Positions 1 to 8,882 of a DNA stretch of 64,000 bases are shown here, one piece after another. The notes under the pieces are model-generated. The model was not told the DNA's origin and did no database searches. It was given only the letters and a program-made list of their open reading frames with translations. Source of the stretch: Solimicrobium sp043758755 (GTDB lineage: Bacteria > Pseudomonadota > Gammaproteobacteria > Burkholderiales > Burkholderiaceae_D); NCBI GenBank assembly GCA_043758755.1, contig JAYVMW010000017.1, forward strand, positions 1 through 64,000. The letters are read 5' to 3'. Within the stretch, counting starts at the first letter, position 1; every line of letters starts with the position of its first letter. A program made the position numbers and the translations under genes.

Positions 1-6
1 TGAAAT

Positions 7-81
7 CGGTCACGATAAACCAGAATGGCCGGTCACGTTCAATCGGAATGGCCGGTCACGATACCAGAATGACCGGTCACG
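7..81. repeat. Four direct repeats of CGGTCACG, probable insertion-sequence end
   Basis: The octamer CGGTCACG occurs at 7-14, 30-37, 53-60 and 74-81, spaced 23, 23 and 21 bases, each followed by a variant of CCAGAAT or TCGGAAT. Regularly spaced multiple copies of a short motif at the edge of an element are typical of transposase-binding sites at the ends of some insertion sequences (IS21-like elements carry such multiple terminal repeats). The array stops at about base 97, exactly where the integrase reading frame begins, so I infer that the rest of the element lies left of the window and that it interrupted the integrase gene. The IS family is a guess; the repeat spacing is seen directly. 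Confidence 0.55.
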
Positions 82-97
82 ATGGACCAGAATACCC

Positions 98-757
98 ACC
101 AAAGACAAAACTTGGACGTTGGCCGATGGAAATGGTCTGTATTTAGAGATTATTCCGAGCGGGAAAAAATGCTGGAGAATGGCATATCGAAGGCCCGTAA
201 CCAAGAAAAATAATAGGCTAAGTTTTGGGGACTATCCCCTAGTAAGTCTGGCGGAGGCTCGGGGGAAATGCCTTGCCGCCCGCAAACTATTAAATAACGA
301 CGTTGATCCTGCAGAACAACGTGACCAGAATAAGCAGGTCGCCATAGACAAAGCTGGCAACACCTTCGAAAAAATCGCTCGTGAATGGCATAACAATCGG
401 CTGAGCGCATGGAGCGCATCAACAGCCAAAGACACCATCAACCGATTAGAAAAAGACATCTTCCCGCAAATTGGCGACCTACCAATAGCTTCAATTTCGC
501 ACCAACAGATGATTGGAGCACTTCGCAAGATTGAAGAGCGCGGCGCTGGTGAAATAGCTCATCGCATAAAAGCCACTTGCGCCCGGGTATTCAGCTATGC
601 TAACCAAAACGGGATTGAGAATAAGAATCCTGCTGCCGATCTGAAAGACGTACTAAGGCCAGTAAAATCAGGTCACTTTGCAGCAATCTCGCCAGAAGAA
701 CTACCGGCGTTCTTGGAATCAGTTCACAAAAATGATGCGAGGCTATGCAACGAGTAA
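98..757 (+). pseudogene. P4-type tyrosine integrase, truncated at both ends
   Basis: The frame reads KDKTWTLADGNGLYLEI and on through a DUF4102-like N-terminal arm and a SAM-like core-binding domain (LPAFLESV near the end). P4-type integrases are about 400 residues; this has about 215. The first 15 or so residues, including any true start, are missing: the frame opens at the edge of the repeat array without a start codon (the TTG at 119 corresponds to an internal Leu). The whole C-terminal catalytic domain with the Arg...His-x-x-Arg...Tyr set is missing too, because the frame runs into unrelated sequence near 740 and stops at 757. It cannot be an active recombinase. It marks a former genomic island, consistent with the other fragments downstream. 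Confidence 0.8.
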
Positions 758-1129
758 AATAGATGTAGCGATTGCTTTCCCCATACCCATCACCATTTTT
801 GTCGATTTTTCGATACGTTCTTGAATTGGAATATTTTCATTTAAGAGGATGCTCAGAGCGTTGCGAAGCACTTCTATCTCCCTCGCCGCATTACGACCTT
901 TCCTTTCTAGTCCTGTCCAATGGCAGTTGTTTTTAAATGACAAGAAGGAAATATAGTCTTCCTGCGAAAGTGCTGAAATGTTATTCGAACAAAAAACAGG
1001 CTGATATTTAGTAAGAACTAATCGCTGTTCAGGAACGATTTGGTCATAAATTTTATCTCCAGGTTTGAATTTGGACAGTGTATTTTTTAGGTGTGATACT
1101 GCGTTCAAATAATCAGCTCTATTTAACAC
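743..1129 (-). pseudogene. N-terminal fragment of a restriction-like/defence protein
   Basis: A 128-residue product with a charged, helical N-terminal segment, FLSFKNNCHWTGLERKG in the middle, and ending KMVMGMGKAIATSILLVA directly before the stop. In my recollection this last block is the beginning of a conserved region (continuing Tyr-Pro-Asp-Lys-Tyr-Gly) found in some McrB-like and other restriction-associated proteins; it stops exactly where that would continue. The stop lies at the same point (about 741-743) where the integrase on the other strand ends, so I infer a deletion joint that cut both genes. Function is uncertain; the truncation is inferred from family memory only. Confidence 0.4.
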
Positions 1130-1261
1130 GTTAAATCCTTTTTTTGAATGAAATCTATTTTTATAAACTCATTATTTAAGATGAAAAATATATGCACCTT
1201 TAATGTGACCGCGTGCCGAGTTTCCCATAATTAAAGAGATTTAACTACATAAGTTTTGCTT

Positions 1262-1633
1262 CTATAGGGGTTCAGCATCTGTTAATAGTTCCGGATCAGG
1301 CTCTGGTTCAACTCCTCCTCCAATACCATCAAAAAGTAACCCGGGAACCGACGCAGAACTACCTTCAACGACCGAAAGTTTTCTTGTTAAAACTCGATTT
1401 CGTTTCTCAGTGTTATCCAGACTTGAATGAGCTTCTTCAAGTTTTTTCTTTGTATGGGCCAATGCGGTACCAAACTTTTCAAACTCAGATTTCACCACGC
1501 CTAACACGTTCCAGACTTCCGATGAACGCTTTTCAATGGCTAACGTTCTGAAACCCATTTGCAGGCTATTTAGCATCGCGGCCAAAGTCGTCGGGCCAGC
1601 AACGTTGATTTTGAATTCGCGCTGTAGAGTACC
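1262..1633 (-). pseudogene. rmuC: C-terminal fragment of DNA recombination protein RmuC
   Basis: Reading leftward from about 1630 the frame gives TLQREFKINVAGPTTLAAML and then NSLQMGFRTLAIEKRSSEVW, the hallmark C-terminal block of RmuC, a nuclease-superfamily protein linked to limiting DNA inversions at short repeats. The homology begins abruptly at about 1630 with no start codon or ribosome site, and about the first three quarters of the usual 400-500 residue protein, including the nuclease core, is absent. The last 20 residues (PEPDPELLTD region) are acidic and may be foreign or a natural variable tail. It is a dead fragment, probably left from island insertion or from acquisition of a neighbouring strain's DNA. 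Confidence 0.75.
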
Positions 1634-1766
1634 AGCAAAATACCAAGCGGCAGCTGATAGGATTAACGCTAGGCCAGGCTGTATTGGATTTACTACTAAT
1701 ATGCGCGAGATGGAAAATTATTTGCATTTTGAAGCTATAAACGAAGTGTTCGGCATTGCTCTATAG
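1634..1766 (+). pseudogene. Short fragment, possibly of an OLD/TOPRIM-type protein
   Basis: Downstream of the rmuC joint the plus strand encodes YQAAADRINARPGCIGF and then TTNMREMENYLHFEAINEVFGI before a stop at 1766. The REMENYL motif resembles the R-E-I-E-N-Y-L block seen in the TOPRIM region of OLD-family ATPase/nucleases as I remember it. There is no start codon with a ribosome site, and the frame begins at the rmuC joint. I regard it as a gene scrap of a mobile or defence element. The family call is weak. Confidence 0.25.
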
Positions 1767-1783
1767 AAACCTTCTTAACTTTT

Positions 1784-2347
1784 GTGTATGTCTTTGGTCA
1801 AGAGGACCTAACTTTATCCAAATTTCGTTTCGAAATTTGGCAGTTAAGCGGATTAGCTGATCGACAGAAATTGCAGCCAAGTTCCTGTGAAGGAAAAAAT
1901 AAGCTCCTAGCTGAAAAACTCGAAATGGAGACCCTTCAAATTAGCATTGCAAATTCTCCATATTTGACCGAGACATATAGCGCTCGACAAGCGAAAAAGA
2001 TTTTGTCAGGGGAATGGAGTCAATTACGTGATTGGGGAGACCTGGCTTCGGCAGCAGGTATTCATCCTAGATATTTTGAAGGCACCTATAAGCATTTATG
2101 TGGATATAGCCACTCCAGTTACATTAGCGCCATGCAAATATCGCAGGCTAGAGACATTTCGACGCAACTCAATATGGCAACAACTTGCTTATCAATGAGT
2201 TTGTTTTACATGGCCCATTTCATCTTCAATTTTGCAAAAAACTCGTCAAGTGCGACACTCGCGTTAACAAAAAACGAGTCCGCAAAAAGATTGATTAATA
2301 AGTGGCATATTAGTAGTGATAATTGGGAGAAGGTCTATACTTCATAA
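1784..2347 (+). CDS. Hypothetical protein, probably 5'-truncated
   Basis: A 187-residue frame opening at a GTG codon only six bases after an in-frame stop and without a visible ribosome binding site. The product has a hydrophilic N-terminal half and a central segment AGIHPRYFEGTYKHLCGYSH, followed by a hydrophobic helix (LSMSLFYMAHFIFNFA). The HPRYFEGTYKHLCGYSHSS part is reminiscent of DUF5677/HEPN-like proteins, but I am not certain. It is AT-rich like the other scraps of this region. I infer it is the C-terminal two thirds of a longer gene whose start was lost. No neighbour gives it a function. Confidence 0.35.
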   Translation: MYVFGQEDLTLSKFRFEIWQLSGLADRQKLQPSSCEGKNKLLAEKLEMETLQISIANSPYLTETYSARQAKKILSGEWSQLRDWGDLASAAGIHPRYFEGTYKHLCGYSHSSYISAMQISQARDISTQLNMATTCLSMSLFYMAHFIFNFAKNSSSATLALTKNESAKRLINKWHISSDNWEKVYTS

Positions 2348-2670
2348 GACGCCGCACAGCCAAAACATAGCAGGGGTTGAGTCAAGGCGTTGTTAGTTCG
2401 ACTAAAAGCTACTAGGCCTACACAAGAAATTCGCACTAGACGCTCTCTGACATGTTCGTCACTGCCAAATTGAATGCCGACTATTCTCTAGCAAGCGTGA
2501 CTCCGTAATACGAAATAATAACCGTGCTGCCGTCCAAACAACATAAACTTACCGATTTGCCTATGGATTTTTTTTGCATCCATTAGTTGATCCATGGATT
2601 ATTTTCAAATATTACAAACTCTTTATTCATAAGGGTTTCAAGGCATGATTCGACTTCCCCTTTCCGCCAG
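2348..2670. other. Gene-free AT-rich stretch at the end of the fragment region
   Basis: No frame here has a plausible start, ribosome site and protein-like composition. Base composition is AT-rich like the scraps to the left. It ends at the terminator near 2677. I see no tRNA or convincing attachment site, although the neighbouring P4-type integrase scrap suggests one may have existed. Confidence 0.4.
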
Positions 2671-2676
2671 AACATA

Positions 2677-2704
2677 AAATGCCCGCATCAGCGGGCATTT
2701 TTGT
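2677..2704. terminator. Bidirectional hairpin terminator
   Basis: A perfect stem ATGCCCGC / GCGGGCAT with loop ATCA lies at 2679-2698, flanked by AAAA on the left and TTTTT on the right, so it can work on both strands. It lies well beyond the lrgB stop codon. The same CCCGC-ATCA-GCGGG core recurs at 22178-22191 in another terminator. Confidence 0.7.
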
Positions 2705-2718
2705 TTTGGGCGAAGAAA

Positions 2719-2842
2719 AGCGAGCATGCTCGCGTGGGGGGTTCGAAGGGTTGGGCATGCAGGCCCAACCGCGGCCCGCACCATGCGGGCGAATCCCCCG
2801 CGTGATTATAATCACGCTCCGCCAAAAACATAAAATGCCCGC
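2719..2842. repeat. Cluster of palindromes with a flanking direct repeat
   Basis: Four further perfect inverted repeats follow one another: CGAGCATGCTCG at 2721-2732, a hairpin GGTTGGGC/GCCCAACC at 2749-2770, a hairpin GCCCGCA/TGCGGGC at 2774-2790, and an 18-base palindrome centred on ATTATAAT at 2800-2817. An outer near-complementary pair (around 2731-2745 and 2790-2803) would close the two middle hairpins into a cloverleaf-like fold. The 15-mer ACATAAAATGCCCGC is present at 2672-2686 and again at 2828-2842. It looks like a composite intergenic repeat element (REP/MITE-like). No coding potential. Confidence 0.6.
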
Positions 2843-2896
2843 TGACCTGGTTATACAGAATACGCCCGCAAAAGACCCTGACTTCTGAAGGTCGGT

Positions 2897-3637
2897 TCAA
2901 CTTTCCAACAAACGCACCACAATCGGAATCAGCCACGGCGCAACGAAAGCAGTCAGTACCCCGTTCAATCCCATCCCCAACCCCGAGAAAGCGCCCATTT
3001 CCGGGCTGACCTGAAACGCTCTGGCCGTACCGATTCCATGCGAGGTCACTCCCAGGGCAAAACCACGAATCAGGTGCGACTCGATGCGCATCCAATTAAA
3101 TATGAACCGCGCCAGCACGGCACCAACAATACCGGTACTGATCACCAGCACTGCAGTCAGCGCGGGCAAGCCGCCCAATTTTTCAGATATGCCCATGGCA
3201 ATGGGCGTGGTGGCGGATTTTGGGCCCATCGAAATGGCCAGCTGATAGCTGCCACCCATTAACACAATGATAGTCACAGCTGAAAAAATCGCCGTGACTG
3301 AACCCGCAAACAGGCCGGCCAGCAGCGGTGCAAACGAGCGCCTGACACGCGGCAATTGACGCGCCATCGGTATAGCTAACGCGACGGTGGCCGGTCCAAG
3401 TAAAAAATGAATGAATTGCGCGCCCGAAAAATAGTCGTGGTAATTCATCCCGGTCACATTCAGTGTCAATGTAATCAGAGCGATGGTGATGGCTACCGGG
3501 TTGGCAAGAGGAGAATAGCGACAGCGGGTGTACACCCAGAACGCGACAAGGTAAGCACACAGCGTCAACGTCAAACCAAGCAGCGGTGAGCCTGCAAGAT
3601 AAACCCAGATACGTCCAAACTGAGAAAGATCGTTCAT
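2897..3637 (-). CDS. lrgB: LrgB/YohK-family inner membrane protein
   Basis: A 246-residue, highly hydrophobic protein with about seven to eight membrane segments and the LrgB signatures FLLGPATVALAIPMA and TTPIAMGISEKLGG in the middle, and SHGIGTARAFQ near the C-terminus, all of which match the family. LrgB proteins pair with LrgA/CidA; they were first linked to murein hydrolase control and, in other bacteria and in plastids, LrgAB-type proteins carry small organic acids such as pyruvate or glycolate. Length is normal. The start is 21 bases after the lrgA stop, so the two form an operon. Which substrate is moved here cannot be read from sequence. Confidence 0.9.
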   Translation of the reverse strand: MNDLSQFGRIWVYLAGSPLLGLTLTLCAYLVAFWVYTRCRYSPLANPVAITIALITLTLNVTGMNYHDYFSGAQFIHFLLGPATVALAIPMARQLPRVRRSFAPLLAGLFAGSVTAIFSAVTIIVLMGGSYQLAISMGPKSATTPIAMGISEKLGGLPALTAVLVISTGIVGAVLARFIFNWMRIESHLIRGFALGVTSHGIGTARAFQVSPEMGAFSGLGMGLNGVLTAFVAPWLIPIVVRLLES

Positions 3638-3658
3638 GATTATTTATCGGCTTCCACG

Positions 3659-4036
3659 TTAAGACTGACGTTCTTCGGTTTTATCTTTTGTTGGCCTGGC
3701 TGAATCAGAAATAAAAAAGCGCATCGTCGCAGCCGTCACCATCAAAGTAATCACCGTACTTACCACCACCGCCACAATGACCCCGACCCAATGTCCCTGC
3801 ACACTCCCGGCAGAAACCATGATGCCTACGCCTGCCGGAACAAATAACAGCGATAAATGGCGCAACAACTCGGTCGCGGTTGCTTCCAGTTGCCTAAGCA
3901 ACGCAGGTGAAAACAATAAAGCAAAAAACAGCAGCAGCATGCCGACCACTGGCCCAGGCACCGGCAAATGCAGAACAAAGGACAGTCCTTCACCGATGCA
4001 TTGAAAAATCAGTAAAACCGCGAAAGTGATCAGCAT
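3659..4036 (-). CDS. lrgA: LrgA/CidA-family holin-like protein
   Basis: A 125-residue protein with four predicted membrane helices. The N-terminal stretch LLIFQCIGEGLSFVLHLPVP and PGPVVGMLLLFFALL are the CidA/LrgA signature, where a Pro-Gly-Pro-x-x-G motif lies in the second helix. It is the small partner of LrgB, with which it is predicted to form a membrane complex (holin/antiholin-like or organic acid channel). It is the first gene of a two-gene operon. The start codon has no strong ribosome site upstream, so the start could be slightly different, but the length is typical for the family. No regulator of the LytSR type is adjacent. Confidence 0.88.
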   Translation of the reverse strand: MLITFAVLLIFQCIGEGLSFVLHLPVPGPVVGMLLLFFALLFSPALLRQLEATATELLRHLSLLFVPAGVGIMVSAGSVQGHWVGVIVAVVVSTVITLMVTAATMRFFISDSARPTKDKTEERQS

Positions 4037-4232
4037 AGTATTGAATTATTTATAAATTTAAGGGGACGTCACCAGCAAGCCTGCAGTGTAGAGGACAGGC
4101 GGCGTCTGGTGGCGTCGTTTATGGCAATTTAATTGTGCATTAAACGCATAGATGAATCGAAACTATGACTGATTTGAGCTTTATATACAAAAGAACGTCC
4201 GTGTGAACAACATCAAGCAGGCGGCAGGCAGT

Positions 4233-5696
4233 TCACTGCTGCGCTCCGGATCTGCTCAGTCGTTGAACAAAATACAAAGAAATAAAAACAATCATCCAGA
4301 CCGCAAAGACCTTAAAAGTCAGATCTGACAGATTGACCATAATATAAACACAGGCGGCGATACTCAGACCCGGCACCAGGTACGGCCCGAATGGCACGTG
4401 GAATCCGCCGCGCACGCTTTTGTCGCTCTTGTGACGCATGACCGGCACCGCAATGGCCACAATGATAAACGCGGTCAGGGTACCCATGCTGACCATGTCC
4501 CATAAAAAGCTCGCATCAACCAACGCTGCGACGATGGCCACGATGCTGCTCACGATCAGCGTATTCTTGACCGGTGCAAAGGTTTTCGGATGGAGCTCCC
4601 GAAACACTGCCGGCGCCAGATTGTCACGACTGACCGCATACAGGATTCGGGTCTGACCGTAAATTAAAACAAGGGTAATGCTGAACACCGAAATAATGGC
4701 ACCAACCGACAGCACGATGGCCGGCCAGACCTGACCGGTGACGTCCTGCAGAATCACGGCCAGCCCGGCTTCCTGACCAATAAATTTGGCGGCCGGCTGG
4801 GCTCCGACTGCGGCAACGGCGACCAGCATATAGAACAGCGTAACGATCCCAAGAGCAGCCATAATGCCAATCGGGACATTGCGTTTCGGATCCCTGACTT
4901 CAGAACCGGCGGTGGCAATCGTGTCCAGGCCAATGAAGGAGAAGAACACTGTTCCGGACGCCGCAGTGACGCCTGCCATGCCGGCCAGTCCGTGACTGTT
5001 ATCGGTGTTAAAAAACGGGACGAAATTCTGAGCGTCAAAACCTGACAGCGCCACCACGACGAAAAATAACAGGATGGCCAGTTTGATGACAACCATGACT
5101 GCATTGGTGCTGGCTGATTCCCTGGCGCCGCGACAGAGCAGAAAAGTGCACAGGATGATCAAGATGACCGGTGGCAGATTAAATTGACCAGGGTGAAATT
5201 CGGTACCGTTTGCACCCAGCACCACCATTGGCGCACGCAGCATCGCGGGTATTTGCCATCCAGTAGTGTTCTGCAAAAAGTTATTAACATAGTCAGACCA
5301 GCCGATCGCGACCGCGCTGCAGGCCAGTCCGTATTCCAGCAGCAGGCAGGCAGCAACCACATAGGCGGCAAATTCACCCAGCGAAGCATAGGCAAAGGAA
5401 TAAGCTGAACCTGAGGAAGGAATGCGGAACGACAGTTCGGCATAACACAGCGCGGTCAGACCGGCTGTCAGGGCAGCAATTAGAAAAGACAGTATGACTG
5501 AGGGGCCGGCTTTGGGGACCGCTTCAGCCATTGTGAAAAAAATACCGGTACCAATTGTGGCGCCAACGCCTATCATGGTTAACGGGAACAGGCCCATCTT
5601 GTGATGGATTGAAGATTCTCCAAGCCCAGGTTCAGTTCCCGGTTTCAGGCTGGCCTGTTGGGTGCGTGTCATTTCCTGAAACAGCATTTTCGCCAT
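4233..5696 (-). CDS. APC-superfamily amino acid permease
   Basis: About 487 residues with some twelve membrane helices. The first helix carries GVGATIGTGIFF, the substrate-binding motif of the amino acid-polyamine-organocation superfamily, and a later segment has FSFIGLDTIATAGSEVRDPKRN, typical of cationic amino acid transporter-like members (YfnA/CAT group). I chose the ATG at 5696 because AAGGA lies six bases before it; an in-frame GTG at 5768 would add a non-hydrophobic, unsupported leader. It stands alone and is divergent from the EAL/HDOD gene. Substrate not determinable; basic or small neutral amino acids are usual for this group. Confidence 0.85.
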   Translation of the reverse strand: MAKMLFQEMTRTQQASLKPGTEPGLGESSIHHKMGLFPLTMIGVGATIGTGIFFTMAEAVPKAGPSVILSFLIAALTAGLTALCYAELSFRIPSSGSAYSFAYASLGEFAAYVVAACLLLEYGLACSAVAIGWSDYVNNFLQNTTGWQIPAMLRAPMVVLGANGTEFHPGQFNLPPVILIILCTFLLCRGARESASTNAVMVVIKLAILLFFVVVALSGFDAQNFVPFFNTDNSHGLAGMAGVTAASGTVFFSFIGLDTIATAGSEVRDPKRNVPIGIMAALGIVTLFYMLVAVAAVGAQPAAKFIGQEAGLAVILQDVTGQVWPAIVLSVGAIISVFSITLVLIYGQTRILYAVSRDNLAPAVFRELHPKTFAPVKNTLIVSSIVAIVAALVDASFLWDMVSMGTLTAFIIVAIAVPVMRHKSDKSVRGGFHVPFGPYLVPGLSIAACVYIMVNLSDLTFKVFAVWMIVFISLYFVQRLSRSGAQQ

Positions 5697-5889
5697 GTTG
5701 GTCCTTATTTTTAAAAAGAGATGTTGCACTGACAAATCAACAATACTCACTGTTGTCCGAGACACCACGCGGGCACTTTATTGAAAAGTAGTATATACAA
5801 CTTGAAGTTGATTGCATAGAACTAAGAAACCTGGATTGTTTAACCGAGTAACGTATCAGACACATATATATAAATCTGCCTTGACTCCT

Positions 5890-7164
5890 ATGAACATAAA
5901 ACCGTCTGAAGATAACACTGATGTTATGGATTTTCTCATTGCGCGGCAGCCAATATTGGATCGCCGTGAAAAATTGACTGCCTATGAGTTACTGATTCGA
6001 CGTGCATCTGGCGGCCCGGCCAACGTAACAAACGACATTGGCGCCGCAGCCACAGTGATTGCGCAAGCCTCCCAATTAGGGCTGGTCAATGTCATCGGCG
6101 CCTTGCCCGGCTTTATCAGTGTGGATACCAAGGTGTTAATGAGTGACTTCATCCAGTTTTTACCCTGCGACAAAGTATTTCTGGAAATCCTCGAGACAAT
6201 CAAGATCACCGAAGACTTAATTACCCGAATCAATCAACTCAAATTGGCCGGGTATCGTTTTGTCATCGACAAGGTGATTGCCGATAGCGAAGAATTGCGC
6301 AGATTACTGCCGTTTGCCGATATGATCAAAATCGACATTATGAAAATGAGCCGTGAACAGCTGGCCAGTCTGTTTCACGCGCCGAAAGGCGCTAACAGGC
6401 AGATGTTGGCTGAAAAAGTCGAGACGCTGGACGAGTTTGTGTTTTGTCATGATCTGGGATTTGATTTTTTTCAGGGATATTTTTTCGCCCAACCAAAAAT
6501 TTTAACCGGAAAAAAGCTGCACACCGCACAATTAAGCGTGGTCAATATCCTGAACATGTTAATGACCGATGCTGACATCAATGAGATTGAAACTGCGATC
6601 AAAAAAGATGCAGGTCTGGCACTGAACCTGATACGACTGGTCAATACGGCGGCAGTCATGCCCAGACAGCGTATCGCCACGATCAAACAGGCCATCAATG
6701 TGCTTGGTCTTCGTCAGTTGCAACGCTGGCTGCAAATCTTAATGTACGCCGACCCAGATAATTCGGGCAGCGCAATGTCTCCCCTGCTAAACCTTGCAAC
6801 GACGCGCGGCAGGTTGATGGAACTGATGGCAATAAACACAAATTCCCATGATCACCTGGCTGCCGATACCGCCTTTACGGTTGGAATCATGTCGTTGATC
6901 AATGTCCTGTTCGACACGCCAATGGTGCAACTGTTAGCGCAAATTTCAGTGTCCGATGAAATAAAAAAGGCATTGACCAACCGTACCGGTGTTTATGGCG
7001 ACCTGCTGCAGCTTGTCATTGATATTGAGTGCATGACAGATGACGAGGCACTGCCAAAATCAGGCCTGCAAAAACTTCATTTGCATATGGAAGATCTCAG
7101 AACCATGCAATTGCAGGCGTATGAATTCAGTAACAGCATTGCTGCAGATGCTGTTGAGGGTTAG
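5890..7164 (+). CDS. EAL-like plus HDOD domain signalling protein
   Basis: About 424 residues. The N-terminal half (FLIARQPILDRREKLTAYEL) is the EAL-like fold of YuxH-type proteins, but the catalytic signature is degenerate: the EAL triplet reads ELL, and the Asp-Asp-Phe-Gly metal loop is replaced by VIDKVIAD, so cyclic-di-GMP hydrolysis is unlikely. The C-terminal half is an HDOD domain (LINQAIN-type segment at AINVLGLRQLQRWLQILMY). Proteins of this layout act as signalling scaffolds. The histidine kinase gene begins 20 bases downstream, so they are probably co-transcribed. The ATG at 5890 is preferred over a TTG at 5812; neither has a clear ribosome site. Confidence 0.82.
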   Translation: MNIKPSEDNTDVMDFLIARQPILDRREKLTAYELLIRRASGGPANVTNDIGAAATVIAQASQLGLVNVIGALPGFISVDTKVLMSDFIQFLPCDKVFLEILETIKITEDLITRINQLKLAGYRFVIDKVIADSEELRRLLPFADMIKIDIMKMSREQLASLFHAPKGANRQMLAEKVETLDEFVFCHDLGFDFFQGYFFAQPKILTGKKLHTAQLSVVNILNMLMTDADINEIETAIKKDAGLALNLIRLVNTAAVMPRQRIATIKQAINVLGLRQLQRWLQILMYADPDNSGSAMSPLLNLATTRGRLMELMAINTNSHDHLAADTAFTVGIMSLINVLFDTPMVQLLAQISVSDEIKKALTNRTGVYGDLLQLVIDIECMTDDEALPKSGLQKLHLHMEDLRTMQLQAYEFSNSIAADAVEG

Positions 7165-7183
7165 ACATTTGTACAGGATTCCG

Positions 7184-8821
7184 ATGCAATTCGACATCAA
7201 TCACACGTTGCCCAATGAACTGGAAATGATGCGGCACAGCGTTGACCGCGCTGCAGAAAGCATTTTTTGGCTCAACCGGGAAGGCAGCATTATCTACGTG
7301 AACGACGCAGCCTGCATAGAGCGTGGCTACTCGCGCGAAGAAATGCTCGGCATGAAAATTTTTGATCTGGATCCGGATTACCAGCCCGGGGTCTGGGACC
7401 TGCATTTCGAAGATCTGAAGCAACGCGGAACCATTACTCTTGAAACGCGGCACCGCACCAAGTCTGGCCACGAATACCCCGTCGAAGTCAGCGCAAATTA
7501 CATCCACATTGGCGAGAATGAATTCAATTTCTGCTTTCTGCGCGACATTACCAAACGCAAACAGGCCGACCTGACAATACGGGAAAGCAGTAAGAAATGG
7601 CAATTGCTGTTCGAGAATATGCCTACCGGATTTGCCTTGCACGATGTCGTTTGCGATGAACAGGACAAAGTGGTTGACTACCGCTTTCTGGAAGTTAACC
7701 CGGCCTATGAACAACTCACTGGCCTCAACGCAAATAGCATCATCGGCAGGACCGTACTTGAGGTACTGCCGGATACCGAAGCCTATTGGATAGAAATTTT
7801 CGGCAACGTCGCATTGACCGGCAAATCCACAACCTATGAAAATTTTTCAACCGAATTGGGGAAATGGTTTCAGGTCAAAGTATTCAGCCCCAGGTTACGC
7901 CAGTTCGCCCTGATGCTCAGTGACATCACAGAACGCAAGCAGGCCGAAGATCAGCTCATTAGAATGAATAACGAACTGGAAGAACGTGTCACCCGTCGTA
8001 CCAGCGATCTAGCCGAAATTAACAACGCACTGCACCGAGCCAACGAAGAACTCAAGCGTACTCAGAACGAATTGATTCAACGGGAAAAAATGACGGCTCT
8101 GGGAGTACTGGTGGCAGGCGTGTCCCATGAAATGAACACACCGCTGGGAAACAGTCTGACTGCCAGTTCAAGCATGCAGGAAGAGATCGTCCACTTTGAA
8201 ACCGACTTCGAAAATGGCAAAGTAACCAAAACCCGACTTAAGGAATTTAATCAATACCTGCAAAACGGGCTTGATCTGGTCACACGCAATCTGAACCGGG
8301 CCATTGAACAACTGGTTCACTTCAAACAGGTGTCTGTCGACCAGGCCAGCGAAAACCGGCGCAGCTTTGATCTGAAAGCGGTGGTTGACGATAATATATC
8401 CATTCTGCTGCCTCAATTCAAACATTCGCCACACCACATCGAAGTTGATATTCCCGGCGGGATCAGGATGGACAGCTATCCCGGCGCAATCGGTCAACTC
8501 ATTACCAATCTGGTTCTGAATTCATTGATTCATGGATTTTCGGCTGATATGAAAGGCGTTGTCTCAATTTCTGCGACGCCAGAAGATGGCGGCACAGTGA
8601 GATTGATTGTTACTGACAACGGTCATGGAATTCCTCCAAAAAATCTGGATCGGGTTTTCGATCCATTCTTTACAACACGAATGGGCCAAGGTGGAAGTGG
8701 GCTCGGCTTGAATATCGCATTCAATATTATCAAATCAACTTTGGGCGGAAACATTCAGGTGGATAGCCAGGTCGATAGCTACACCACTTTTACGATGATC
8801 ATGCCCCGGACTGCACCTTGA
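7184..8821 (+). CDS. PAS-PAS sensor histidine kinase
   Basis: A 545-residue soluble kinase. Two PAS domains occupy about residues 15-130 (ESIFWLNREGSIIYVNDAAC) and 145-260, ending in FALMLSDITERKQAEDQL; a coiled-coil linker follows (EELKRTQNELIQREKM). The phosphoacceptor is His315 in GVSHEMNTPLGN, and the ATPase domain has an N box (QLITNLVLNSLIHGF), DNGHGIP and GGSGLGLN. No membrane segment is seen, so it senses a cytosolic signal. No receiver-domain partner is adjacent. AGGA six bases before the ATG at 7184 sets the start; the longer frame overlaps the previous gene. Confidence 0.88.
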   Translation: MQFDINHTLPNELEMMRHSVDRAAESIFWLNREGSIIYVNDAACIERGYSREEMLGMKIFDLDPDYQPGVWDLHFEDLKQRGTITLETRHRTKSGHEYPVEVSANYIHIGENEFNFCFLRDITKRKQADLTIRESSKKWQLLFENMPTGFALHDVVCDEQDKVVDYRFLEVNPAYEQLTGLNANSIIGRTVLEVLPDTEAYWIEIFGNVALTGKSTTYENFSTELGKWFQVKVFSPRLRQFALMLSDITERKQAEDQLIRMNNELEERVTRRTSDLAEINNALHRANEELKRTQNELIQREKMTALGVLVAGVSHEMNTPLGNSLTASSSMQEEIVHFETDFENGKVTKTRLKEFNQYLQNGLDLVTRNLNRAIEQLVHFKQVSVDQASENRRSFDLKAVVDDNISILLPQFKHSPHHIEVDIPGGIRMDSYPGAIGQLITNLVLNSLIHGFSADMKGVVSISATPEDGGTVRLIVTDNGHGIPPKNLDRVFDPFFTTRMGQGGSGLGLNIAFNIIKSTLGGNIQVDSQVDSYTTFTMIMPRTAP

Positions 8822-8882
8822 GAAAATCGATTTAAAAAAGGATGTGAAGCGCAGTAATGTTCGGATTCATCAACCCGGATTG

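Noticed and set aside
2630..2670. tRNA 3' end as integrase attachment site
   Set aside because: The sequence ends in CCGCCA after a TTCGA, but the T-stem does not pair and no tRNA body is found upstream.
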